Assembly (NCBI RefSeq): GCF_001552535.1
Contig: NZ_BCRJ01000104.1
Span: forward strand, 1-43,076
Direction: 5' to 3'
Length of the DNA stretch: 43,076 nucleotides
Source of the DNA: Nocardioides jensenii JCM 1364 = NBRC 14755
Lineage (GTDB): Bacteria; Actinomycetota; Actinomycetes; Propionibacteriales; Nocardioidaceae
Position numbers and translations under genes: made by a program. Below, piece by piece: positions 23,873-30,566 of the stretch (within the stretch, counting starts at the first letter, position 1; every line of letters begins with the position of its first letter). A model generated the notes under the pieces. That model made no database searches, was not told the origin of the DNA, and saw only the letters and a program-made list of their open reading frames with translations.

Positions 23873-25927
23873 TCACAGGGCTGCGGCGGTGCGGGTGCCC
23901 TGCTCGATCGCGCGCTTGGCGTCGAGCTCGGCGGCCACGTCGGCCCCACCGATCAGGTGCACACCGGGGAGGTCGAGTGCTGAGGTGGTGGCTCCAGCAG
24001 CCACCTGGGCACTCAACTCGTCGTACAGGCCGCGCACCGACTCCTGCCCGGCGCACAGGACGACGTGGTCGACGTCGAGCACCTGCTGGCTGGTCTCGCC
24101 GGACGCCGAGGTGACCGTGATGTGCAGTCCGGCGTCGTCGACCGAGTCGTAGGAGACGCCCGGCACCATGTGCACGCCGGAGTCCTTGAGCACGGCGCGG
24201 TGCGCCCACCCGGACGTCTTGGCCAGGCCACGACCGATCGAGGTCGTCTTGCGCTGCAGCAGCCAGACCTCGCGGGGCGAGGTGCGCGGCTTCTTCTCGG
24301 TCAGTCCGCCACGGTGGATGGCCGGGTCGCCGACGCCCCAGTGCGCCATCCAGTCGTCGAGGTCGTCGCCGGCGTCGTGGGTCAGGAAGTGGCTGACGTC
24401 GACGCCGATGCCGCCGGCGCCGATCACCGCGACGCGTGCGCCGACCGTCACCGAGCCGTCGAGCACCTCGTCGTAGCGCACGACCTTGGTGTGGTCGACG
24501 CCCGGGAACGACGGCACCCGCGGGGTCACGCCGGTGGCGACGATGACCTCGTCGAATTCCGCCAGAAGCTCCGCGGTGGCCTCGGTCGAGAGTCGTACGT
24601 CGACTCCGAGCACCTCGAGGCGGCGGGTGTAGAAGCGCAGCGTCTCGCGGAAGTCCTCCTTGCCGGGGACCCGCATGGCCAGGCGGAACTGGCCACCGAG
24701 GGTGGCCGACCTCTCGAAGAGGGTCACCGCGAGTCCGCGCTCGGCCGCGGAGACCGCTGCGGAGAGACCGGCCGGTCCGGCGCCGACGACGGCCACCTTC
24801 TGTGCCGTACGGGTGGGGCTGAGCACGAGCGTGGTCTCCCGGCAGGCGCGCGGGTTGACCAGGCACGAGCTGAGCTTGTTGGCGAAGACATGGTCGAGGC
24901 AGGCCTGGTTGCAGGCGATGCAGGTGTTGATCTCGTCGGTGCGACCGGAGGCGGCCTTGTTGACGAGCTCGGGATCGGCCAGGAACGGGCGGGCCATCGA
25001 CACCAGGTCGGCGCCCCCCTCAGCCAGGATCGACTCGCCGATCTCGGGGGAGTTGATTCGGTTCGAGGCACAGACCGGGATGCCGACCTCGGGCCGCAGG
25101 CGCGCGGTGTAGTCGCGCCAGGCGCCCGGCGGCACCTGGGTGATGATGGTCGGCACCCGGGCCTCGTGCCACCCGATGCCGGTGTTGAGCAGGTCGACAC
25201 CGGCCGCCTCGAGCCCCGTGGCGAGCTCGACGGTCTCCTCCCAGGTCTGGCCGCCCTCGACCAGGTCCAGCAGCGAGATGCGGTAGCCGACCATGAAGTC
25301 GGGGCCGACCAGCTCACGCGTGCGGCGCACGATCTCCAGCGGGAACTGCATCCGCTTCTGCGCCGAGCCGCCCCACTTGTCGGTGCGGTCGTTGGTGCGC
25401 GAGGCCAGGAACTGGTTGATCAGGTAGCCCTCGGAGCCCATGATCTCGATGCCGTCGTAGCCGGCCTTCTGCGCCAGCCGAGCAGCCTTGGCGAAGTCGG
25501 TCGCGGTGCGGTCGACGCCGCGGGTCGACAGAGCGGTGGGCCTGAACGGGGTGATCGGTGACTTCCTGGTCGACGCCGAGACGCTGTACGGCGTGTAGCC
25601 GTAGCGCCCCGCGTGCAGGATCTGCAGGGCGATCTTGCCGTCGTGCTCGTGCACGGCGTCGGTGACCTGGCGGTGCCGCGCGGCGTGCAGTCCGTTCGAC
25701 ATCGTGGAGCCGAGCGGCTTGAGCTGGCCGCGGAAGTTGGGGGAGTAGCCCCCGGTGACGATCAGGCCGGCGCCGCCCTTGGCCCGCTCGGCGAAGTACG
25801 CCGCGAGCTTGGGCAGGTTCCAGAACGCGTCCTCGAGGCCGGTGTGCATCGAGCCCATCACCACGCGGTTGCGCAGCGTCGTGGTGCCGATCGTGATCGG
25901 CGCGAGGAGGTGGGGGTAGTTGTTCAT
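23873..25927 (-). CDS. fadH: NADPH-dependent 2,4-dienoyl-CoA reductase
   Basis: 684 residues. The N-terminal half is an Old Yellow Enzyme-type FMN barrel (PITIGTTTLRNRVVMGSMHTGLED, then HAGRYGYTPYSVS). A cysteine cluster for 4Fe-4S follows (CIACNQACLDHVF with later Cys at SSCLVNPRAC, about 335-365). The C-terminal half binds FAD and NADPH (VAVVGAGPAGLSAAVSAAERG; VAVIGAGGIGVDVSHFL). The enzyme removes double bonds during beta-oxidation of unsaturated fatty acids. Its ATG overlaps the PadR stop (ATGA). Residues of about 637-652 (LSAQVAAGATTSALDL) are encoded by a 48-bp hairpin repeat lying just before the conserved HLIGGADVAAELDAKRAI, apparently an in-frame insertion. Confidence 0.92.
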   Translation of the reverse strand: MNNYPHLLAPITIGTTTLRNRVVMGSMHTGLEDAFWNLPKLAAYFAERAKGGAGLIVTGGYSPNFRGQLKPLGSTMSNGLHAARHRQVTDAVHEHDGKIALQILHAGRYGYTPYSVSASTRKSPITPFRPTALSTRGVDRTATDFAKAARLAQKAGYDGIEIMGSEGYLINQFLASRTNDRTDKWGGSAQKRMQFPLEIVRRTRELVGPDFMVGYRISLLDLVEGGQTWEETVELATGLEAAGVDLLNTGIGWHEARVPTIITQVPPGAWRDYTARLRPEVGIPVCASNRINSPEIGESILAEGGADLVSMARPFLADPELVNKAASGRTDEINTCIACNQACLDHVFANKLSSCLVNPRACRETTLVLSPTRTAQKVAVVGAGPAGLSAAVSAAERGLAVTLFERSATLGGQFRLAMRVPGKEDFRETLRFYTRRLEVLGVDVRLSTEATAELLAEFDEVIVATGVTPRVPSFPGVDHTKVVRYDEVLDGSVTVGARVAVIGAGGIGVDVSHFLTHDAGDDLDDWMAHWGVGDPAIHRGGLTEKKPRTSPREVWLLQRKTTSIGRGLAKTSGWAHRAVLKDSGVHMVPGVSYDSVDDAGLHITVTSASGETSQQVLDVDHVVLCAGQESVRGLYDELSAQVAAGATTSALDLPGVHLIGGADVAAELDAKRAIEQGTRTAAAL
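23971..24018. repeat. 48-bp hairpin repeat, copy inside fadH
   Basis: The left arm 23971-23988 equals the arm at 23821-23838 at 17 of 18 positions. The right arm 24001-24018 pairs with it at 14 of 18 positions across a 12-base loop. The length is a multiple of three, and fadH reads through it as 16 extra residues. The more degenerate pairing suggests it has been adjusted for coding or is the older copy. Confidence 0.7.
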
Positions 25928-26466
25928 CGCTCGGCTTTCGTGTGGGCGTCGATGTATTCGGTCAGCCAGTCGATCCAGAACTCCTCGAGGCGAATGCCGC
26001 CGCGGAGCACGAGGAAGACGTCGAGGTCATGACCGGAGAGTCCGGACGGGTCCGAGAAGTCGCGGGCTTCGAGGTGGTGGTAGAGCGAGAGCTTCTTCTG
26101 GTGGTCGTCGAGCTTCTCCCGAGCCTGGTCGAGGATCGCCGCGCGGTCGCCGTACGACGCCCCACGCATCTTCACCATCAGGTCGGAGCGGAGCGGGTCG
26201 CCGGACGTGGGTTCGGCCAGCCAGCGCTCGAGCTCGAGACGTCCCGGCTCGGTGACGTCGTAGACCTTCTTGTCGGGCCGGCCCTGCTGGGCGACGACGG
26301 TGGAGGTGACCCAGCCGTCCTTCTCCATGCGGCCCAGCACGCGGTAGATCTGCTGGTGGCTGGCGGTCCAGAAGTAGCCGATCGACCTGTCGAAGCGCCG
26401 GGTCAGCTCGCTGCCTGAGGCGGCGCGCTCGCTCAGCGAGACGAGGAGCGCGTGTTCGAGGGCCAT
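25924..26466 (-). CDS. PadR-family transcriptional regulator
   Basis: 180 residues. The start MALEHALLVSLSERAASGSELTRRFDRSIGYFWTASHQQIYRVLGRMEKDGWV is the PadR winged helix. The longer C-terminal part (Vir-type PadR C domain) provides dimerisation. It is coupled to fadH by an ATGA overlap and probably controls it. ATG 26466 has AGGA at suitable distance; ATG 26475 is an alternative that would fit a leaderless transcript. A perfect 14-bp palindrome 14-36 bases upstream of these starts is the likely autoregulatory site. Confidence 0.87.
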   Translation of the reverse strand: MALEHALLVSLSERAASGSELTRRFDRSIGYFWTASHQQIYRVLGRMEKDGWVTSTVVAQQGRPDKKVYDVTEPGRLELERWLAEPTSGDPLRSDLMVKMRGASYGDRAAILDQAREKLDDHQKKLSLYHHLEARDFSDPSGLSGHDLDVFLVLRGGIRLEEFWIDWLTEYIDAHTKAER

Positions 26467-26488
26467 GTCGACCATCCTGCGGCACCTA

Positions 26489-26502
26489 TGCAACTAGTTG
26501 CA
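26489..26502. promoter_or_regulatory. Candidate PadR operator
   Basis: TGCAACTAGTTGCA is a perfect 14-bp palindrome in the gap between the divergent PadR and DUF4396 genes, at the expected promoter position of padR-fadH. It is about 30 bases from the separate CsoR-like box that serves the other direction. Confidence 0.55.
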
Positions 26503-26524
26503 AGCCTGCGTGGCCGGGGTCACC

Positions 26525-26553
26525 TTGCGAAATACCCCCCAGGGGTATATCGT
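26525..26553 (+). promoter_or_regulatory. Leaderless promoter with CsoR/CstR-like operator
   Basis: TTGCGA (26525-26530), a 17-base spacer and TATCGT (26548-26553) end seven bases before ATG 26561. The spacer is filled by ATACCCC-CCA-GGGGTAT (26532-26548), the G/C-tract palindrome used by CsoR/CstR-family regulators that sense copper or persulfide. A bound repressor would cover the space between -35 and -10. No CsoR-type gene lies in the window. Confidence 0.65.
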
Positions 26554-26560
26554 CCTGATC

Positions 26561-27034
26561 ATGAACACGTCGTGGCGCATGGCAATGTCGGCCACCCTCC
26601 ACTGCCTCACCGGCTGTGCGATCGGTGAGGTGCTGGGCATGGTGCTGGCCACCTGGTGGGGCTGGAGCGCGGGGCCGAGCGTCGTCCTCGCGGTCGCGCT
26701 GGCCTTCTTCTTCGGCTACCTGCTCACCTTCGTGGGCGTGCGCCGTGCGGGTCTCGACGTCCGCTCGGCGGTGCGTACGGCGCTGGCCGCGGACACCGTC
26801 TCGATCCTGGTCATGGAGATCATCGACAACACCGTGATGGTCACGGTGCCGGGCGCGATGGGTGCCGGCCTCGGCGCCTGGCTGTTCTGGGCGTCGCTGG
26901 CGTTCTCGCTGGCTCTCGCCTTCGTGCTCACGGTGCCGGTGAACAAGTGGTTGATGAGCCGGGGCAAGGGTCACGCCGTGGTCCACGAGATGCATCACGG
27001 TGGCGCCGACGAGCACGCCCACCACGCCCACTGA
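26561..27034 (+). CDS. DUF4396 membrane protein with histidine-rich tail
   Basis: 157 residues. It reads SWRMAMSATLHCLTGCAIGEVLGMVLATWW and continues with about four membrane helices, matching DUF4396. The C-terminal 20 residues (HAVVHEMHHGGADEHAHHAH) contain eight histidines and look like a cytoplasmic or periplasmic metal-binding tail. LHCLTGCAIGE also places two cysteines in the first helix. Together with the CsoR-like operator upstream, this suggests a role in copper, nickel or sulfur stress (inference); the family has no established function. A longer open frame begins upstream, but its start would precede the promoter. Confidence 0.8.
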   Translation: MNTSWRMAMSATLHCLTGCAIGEVLGMVLATWWGWSAGPSVVLAVALAFFFGYLLTFVGVRRAGLDVRSAVRTALAADTVSILVMEIIDNTVMVTVPGAMGAGLGAWLFWASLAFSLALAFVLTVPVNKWLMSRGKGHAVVHEMHHGGADEHAHHAH

Positions 27035-27053
27035 GTGATTCCGGCCGCCAATC

Positions 27054-27072
27054 GTGACAGTGGATCTGTCAC
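27054..27072. promoter_or_regulatory. Candidate operator in front of the CaiB-type gene
   Basis: GTGACAG (27054-27060) and CTGTCAC (27066-27072) form a perfect 7-bp inverted repeat with a 5-base centre, with further partial symmetry outside it (GCCGCC...GGCGGC). It overlaps CACAAT (27070-27075), the presumed -10, which ends seven bases before ATG 27083. The regulator is not identifiable. Confidence 0.5.
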
Positions 27073-27082
27073 AATCGGCGGC

Positions 27083-28240
27083 ATGACTGTCGAACTTGGC
27101 CAGGGCACTGGTCCACTGCGTGGAGTGAAGGTCGTCGAGATCGCGGGAATCGGGCCCAGTCCGCATGCCTGCATGATCCTGGCGGATCTCGGTGCCGACG
27201 TGATCCGCATCGAGCGCCCCGGTGGCCAGATGCTCACCGGAGGCTCGCACGACCTGCTCAACCGCGGGCGCCCCAGCGTGGCGCTCAACCTCAAGGATCC
27301 GGCCGCCGTGGCCACGGTGCTCGACCTGGTCGAGACCGCCGACGTGCTGGTCGAAGGCATGCGTCCCGGTGTCACCGAGCGGATGGGCCTGGGCCCCGAC
27401 GACTGCCTGGCGCGCAACCCGAAGCTGGTCTACGGCCGGATGACGGGTTGGGGTCAGACCGGCCCGTTCGCCCAGGTCGCCGGGCACGACATGAACTACA
27501 TCGCGATCACCGGCACCCTGCACGGCCTCGGCCAGGACAAGGCGCGGCCGAGCTTCCCGGCCAACCTCGTCGGCGACTTCGGCGGCGGGTCGACGTACCT
27601 CGTGATGGGCATCCTGGCCGCGCTGCTGGAGTCGCGCACCAGTGGACAGGGACAGGTCGTCGACGCGGCGATCGTCGACGGCACCGCCCACCTGAACGCG
27701 ATGACCGCGGCCTTCCTGGCCGGGGGCAACTTCCGCGAGGAGCGCGCCGCCAACCTGCTTGACGGCGGTGCGCCGTTCTATGACGTCTACGAGACCGCGG
27801 ACGGCAAGCACATGTCGGTCGGCCCGCTGGAGCCCCAGTTCTACGAGGTGTTCGTCGACCTGCTGGAGATCAGGGAGACCGCTCCGGACCGCTACGACCT
27901 CGCGCAGTTCCCGGCTCTCAAGGCACTGATCGCCGAGCGCTTCGCCACCCGCACCCAGGCTGAGTGGGTCGATGTCTTCGAGGGCACCGACGCGTGCGTG
28001 GCCGGCATCATTCCGATCAGCGAGGCGATCGAGCACCCGCACATGAAGGCGCGTGAGGTGTTCGTCGAGCACGAGGGCATCACCCAGCCGGCGCCGGCGC
28101 CGCGCTTCTCCCGGACGGCGGCCACGCTGTCGTCGCCCCCCGCTCCCGGTGCCGGGGTGCACACCCGTGAGGCGCTGGCCGCCTGGGGCATCGCCGACGT
28201 CGAGGCCCTGATCGAGAGCGGTGCCGCGGTCCAGGCCTGA
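27083..28240 (+). CDS. CaiB/BaiF family protein, alpha-methylacyl-CoA racemase-like
   Basis: 385 residues. The start GPLRGVKVVEIAGIGPSPHACMILADLGADVIRIERPGG is typical of the CaiB/BaiF fold. His135 in AGHDMNYIAITG and Asp165 in NLVGDFGGGS are spaced exactly as the catalytic His126/Asp156 pair of Mycobacterium tuberculosis MCR. This favours epimerising 2-methylacyl-CoA (needed to beta-oxidise branched or sterol side chains) over CoA transfer, although class III CoA-transferases share the fold. The ATG fits a leaderless start just after an operator-like palindrome. Confidence 0.85.
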   Translation: MTVELGQGTGPLRGVKVVEIAGIGPSPHACMILADLGADVIRIERPGGQMLTGGSHDLLNRGRPSVALNLKDPAAVATVLDLVETADVLVEGMRPGVTERMGLGPDDCLARNPKLVYGRMTGWGQTGPFAQVAGHDMNYIAITGTLHGLGQDKARPSFPANLVGDFGGGSTYLVMGILAALLESRTSGQGQVVDAAIVDGTAHLNAMTAAFLAGGNFREERAANLLDGGAPFYDVYETADGKHMSVGPLEPQFYEVFVDLLEIRETAPDRYDLAQFPALKALIAERFATRTQAEWVDVFEGTDACVAGIIPISEAIEHPHMKAREVFVEHEGITQPAPAPRFSRTAATLSSPPAPGAGVHTREALAAWGIADVEALIESGAAVQA

Positions 28241-28247
28241 GCGGCAC

Positions 28248-28276
28248 TTGTTCGGTATTCCGTAATTACGTAGTAT
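28248..28276 (+). promoter_or_regulatory. Leaderless promoter with internal palindrome
   Basis: TTGTTC (28248-28253), a 17-base spacer and TAGTAT (28271-28276) end seven bases before ATG 28284. The spacer ends with CGTAATTACG (28261-28270), a perfect 10-bp palindrome with weaker outward symmetry, placed to act as an autoregulatory operator for the HTH gene it precedes. Confidence 0.65.
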
Positions 28277-28283
28277 CGACGGC

Positions 28284-28820
28284 ATGGCCGAGCGAAGCGA
28301 CTCCGACCCGCCCCGCGACGTCGGCGCGGAGCTGGCCGACCTGCGCGCCCGCGTGGAGCGGCTCGAGGTGAGCGCACACCCGCGGGTCGATCCCGTCTCG
28401 GGCCCCGACCCCGACACGTTCTGGGCGCTCGAGGGTGTTCGGACTCGTCGCGCCGACCACCCGGAGACCGCCGACGGCCTCGTGCTGCTCACCGGCTCGC
28501 TCAACCTGCCCACGGGTGAGCCGGTCGAGTGGCAGCAGGGGGCCGCCACGGCCGATCTCTTCGACACCGACTGGTCCGCTGCTTCCGCCCGCCTGGCCGC
28601 CCTCGGGCACCCGGTCCGCCTGGAGCTGTTGCGCGAGATCCTGCGCGGCACCCGGACGACATCCGCGCTGGGGGACCAGCTCGGCAGCACCGGCCAGCTC
28701 CACCACCACCTGAGGCAGCTGGTCTCCGCAGGCTGGCTGGCCCAGCGCGGCCGCGGAGCCTACGAGGTGCCGCCGGGTCGGGTGGTGCCGTTGCTCGCGA
28801 TCCTGACGGGAGTCTCCTGA
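28284..28820 (+). CDS. ArsR-like winged-helix transcriptional regulator
   Basis: 178 residues. The N-terminus has a short coiled-coil-like helix (AELADLRARVERLEV). The C-terminal part is a winged helix (ARLAALGHPVRLELLREILRGTRTTSALGDQLGSTGQLHHHLRQLVSAGWLAQRGRGAYEVPPGRVVPLLAIL) of ArsR type, without the cysteine metal sites of classical ArsR. The stop overlaps the start of an M23 peptidase gene (TGATG), so regulator and peptidase are one coupled operon. An internal palindrome in the promoter suggests autoregulation. The signal is unknown. Confidence 0.82.
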   Translation: MAERSDSDPPRDVGAELADLRARVERLEVSAHPRVDPVSGPDPDTFWALEGVRTRRADHPETADGLVLLTGSLNLPTGEPVEWQQGAATADLFDTDWSAASARLAALGHPVRLELLREILRGTRTTSALGDQLGSTGQLHHHLRQLVSAGWLAQRGRGAYEVPPGRVVPLLAILTGVS

Positions 28821-29668
28821 TGCTCGATCTCCTCCAACGACAGGCCACGCACCTCTTGCTGGGCGGCCTCGTGGTCTCGGTGGGCCTCGCGGTTGCCGAC
28901 GACGTCACCGACCTGCCGTCGTGGACCGGCCCCGTGAGGCTGGGTGCCACCGCGGTCGTCGTACTCGCCCTGGCCCTGGTGTTCCTGTTCCCCGGTGGCG
29001 ACCTCGACGGTGACCCGATCGTGGTGGCCAGTCCGGTCCGCGGCCGATGGATGGCGATGAACTCGCCGGCCACCAAGGTGCCCAGCCACGGCATTCGCTC
29101 CTACGGGCAGGCCTTCGCGATCGACCTGGTCCACGAGCCGCACGACGGCCCGGCCCGGCCGCAGTTCGGCACCGGCCCCGGCATGTCCTCGCCTCGGGGG
29201 TATCCGGCGTTCGGCCAGCCGGTGCGGGCGATGATCGGGGGCACCGTGGTCCGGGTGCGGGACCGGCAACGCGACCACCTGACCCGCACCCGCTGGTGGG
29301 CGGTGGCGTTCATGATGCTCGAAGGTGTCTTCCGTGAGCTGCGCGGCTCCAGTGGCGTGGTCGGCAACCATGTCGTCATCGATCGCGGTGACGGGGTCTA
29401 CGCCCTGGTCGCGCACCTGCGCCGCGGGTCGGCCGGGGTTCGGGTCGGCGACCGGGTCGCGGTGGGCGACCCGATCGGTGCCTGCGGCAACAGTGGCAAC
29501 ACCAGTGAGCCCCACGTGCACGCCCAGTTGATGGACCGGGCCCGGGCCAGCGTGGCCCGCGGTGTGCCGATGGCCTTCGCCGACGTCGAACTGGAGGGCG
29601 GTGGCGGCAAGGTCTCAGCCGGGCTGCCGGAGAACAATCGGCACCTGGTCAGTCCAGGCGTGTCCTGA
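28820..29668 (+). CDS. Membrane-anchored M23 (LytM-like) peptidase
   Basis: 282 residues. Two N-terminal membrane helices (about 10-30 and 40-57) are followed by an extracytoplasmic domain. LytM zinc positions can be read as SHGIRSYGQAFAIDL (His and Asp) and HVH at 232-234 after CGNSGNTSEP. Between them is an insertion of about 50 residues carrying SSPRGYPAFGQPV and a hydrophobic patch. The family cleaves peptidoglycan cross-links or, when degenerate, activates other hydrolases. Cotranscription with an HTH regulator suggests controlled expression during envelope stress or growth change (inference). Its end overlaps the convergent VOC gene by 20 bases. Confidence 0.83.
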   Translation: MLDLLQRQATHLLLGGLVVSVGLAVADDVTDLPSWTGPVRLGATAVVVLALALVFLFPGGDLDGDPIVVASPVRGRWMAMNSPATKVPSHGIRSYGQAFAIDLVHEPHDGPARPQFGTGPGMSSPRGYPAFGQPVRAMIGGTVVRVRDRQRDHLTRTRWWAVAFMMLEGVFRELRGSSGVVGNHVVIDRGDGVYALVAHLRRGSAGVRVGDRVAVGDPIGACGNSGNTSEPHVHAQLMDRARASVARGVPMAFADVELEGGGGKVSAGLPENNRHLVSPGVS

Positions 29669-30023
29669 GCAGGCAGAACTCATTGCCCTCGGGATCGGCC
29701 AGCACGTGCCAGTGCTCGTCGCCGGTCTGACCGATGTCGGCCGGGCGGGCGCCGAGGGCGAGCAGCCGCTCGAGCTCGGCGGCCTGGTCGCGGTCGGTCG
29801 GGTTGACGTCGATGTGCAGTCGCGACTTGCCCGGCTCGGGCTGGTCGCGTCGGCTGAGGATGATCGTGGGCTGCGGCCCGCCGAACCCCTCGCGCGGACC
29901 GATCTCCAGGGTGCCGTCGTCCTCCTGGTCCAGGACGACGAAGTCCAGGACCTCGCACCAGAACCTGGCGAGGACCTCGGGTTCGCGGCAACCGAGCACG
30001 AGCTCACTGATACGACATGCCAT
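29649..30023 (-). CDS. VOC-family protein
   Basis: 124 residues with the opening ISELVLGCREPEVLARFWCEVLDF, central SRLHIDVNPTDRDQAAELERLLALGA and closing HWHVLADPEGNEFCLL of a glyoxalase-like VOC domain. This is the common actinobacterial subgroup with no known substrate. It lies 12 bases after the MarR gene on the same strand and is probably cotranscribed with it. Confidence 0.85.
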   Translation of the reverse strand: MACRISELVLGCREPEVLARFWCEVLDFVVLDQEDDGTLEIGPREGFGGPQPTIILSRRDQPEPGKSRLHIDVNPTDRDQAAELERLLALGARPADIGQTGDEHWHVLADPEGNEFCLLRTRLD

Positions 30024-30035
30024 GGGCGAAGTTTG

Positions 30036-30470
30036 TCAGGTGGTCAGGAACTCGGCCAGTGACGCGGTCTCCGGTGTCCGGCTCGCCTCGGCCAGGGCGG
30101 CCTCGAGGACGCGATCGTGGTCGGGCCGTGCCTTGGTCAGTGCCTTGCGTCCGGCCGCGGTGAGCTCGGTGTAGATGCCGCGACGGTCGTCGGCGCAGAG
30201 GATGCGGGTCAGCAGTCCGCGACTCTCGAGTCGGTTGACCAGTCGTGTGGTGGCGCTGGGGGAGAGTGCCGCAGCGCGGGCCAGCTGGGACATCCGCATG
30301 TGCCAGCCGTCCTGACGGGACAGGGCGTCCATGACGGTGAACTCGACGACCGAGAGGCCGTGGCCGCTCGAGAGCTCCTTCTCGAGGCGCGCCTCGATCA
30401 TCTGGTGCAGGGCGGCCAGTCGGCGCCAGCCCTGGGCGCGCACCTGGACTGCTTCATCACTGATCCCCAT
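30036..30470 (-). CDS. MarR-family transcriptional regulator
   Basis: 144 residues. The winged helix is complete (HGLSVVEFTVMDALSRQDGWHMRMSQLARAAALSPSATTRLVNRLESRGLLTRILCADDRRGIYTELTAAGRKAL), including the DRR of the wing. It is divergent from an MFS efflux-type transporter across a 96-base gap containing repeated TTGCACACGC sequences, the standard layout of a MarR repressor and its exporter. ATG 30470 (MGISDEAV) is chosen; an upstream ATG lies inside the likely control region. Confidence 0.88.
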   Translation of the reverse strand: MGISDEAVQVRAQGWRRLAALHQMIEARLEKELSSGHGLSVVEFTVMDALSRQDGWHMRMSQLARAAALSPSATTRLVNRLESRGLLTRILCADDRRGIYTELTAAGRKALTKARPDHDRVLEAALAEASRTPETASLAEFLTT

Positions 30471-30490
30471 GCGGCCATCATAGCGGTCGT

Positions 30491-30555
30491 TTGCAATAAC
30501 CCGCGCGCGCAACTACTCTTCCGAGAACGTTGCACACGCGGCATATTGCACACGC
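30491..30555. promoter_or_regulatory. MarR/MFS divergent control region
   Basis: TTGCACACGC occurs twice as a direct repeat (30530-30539 and 30546-30555), 16 bases apart. A partial inverse, GCGCGCAAC, lies at 30504-30512, and TTGCAA starts at 30491. These are candidate binding sites for the divergent MarR regulator. The second repeat adjoins the ribosome site of the transporter gene. Confidence 0.45.
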
Positions 30556-30566
30556 AAGGAGAATTC

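Noticed and set aside
24065..25561. Plus-strand frame of about 500 codons opposite fadH
   Set aside because: Antisense to a complete FadH with intact cofactor motifs, with biased composition and no signal for translation.
26498..26560. Upstream extension of the DUF4396 gene
   Set aside because: It would begin before the promoter and operator and adds residues not typical of the family.
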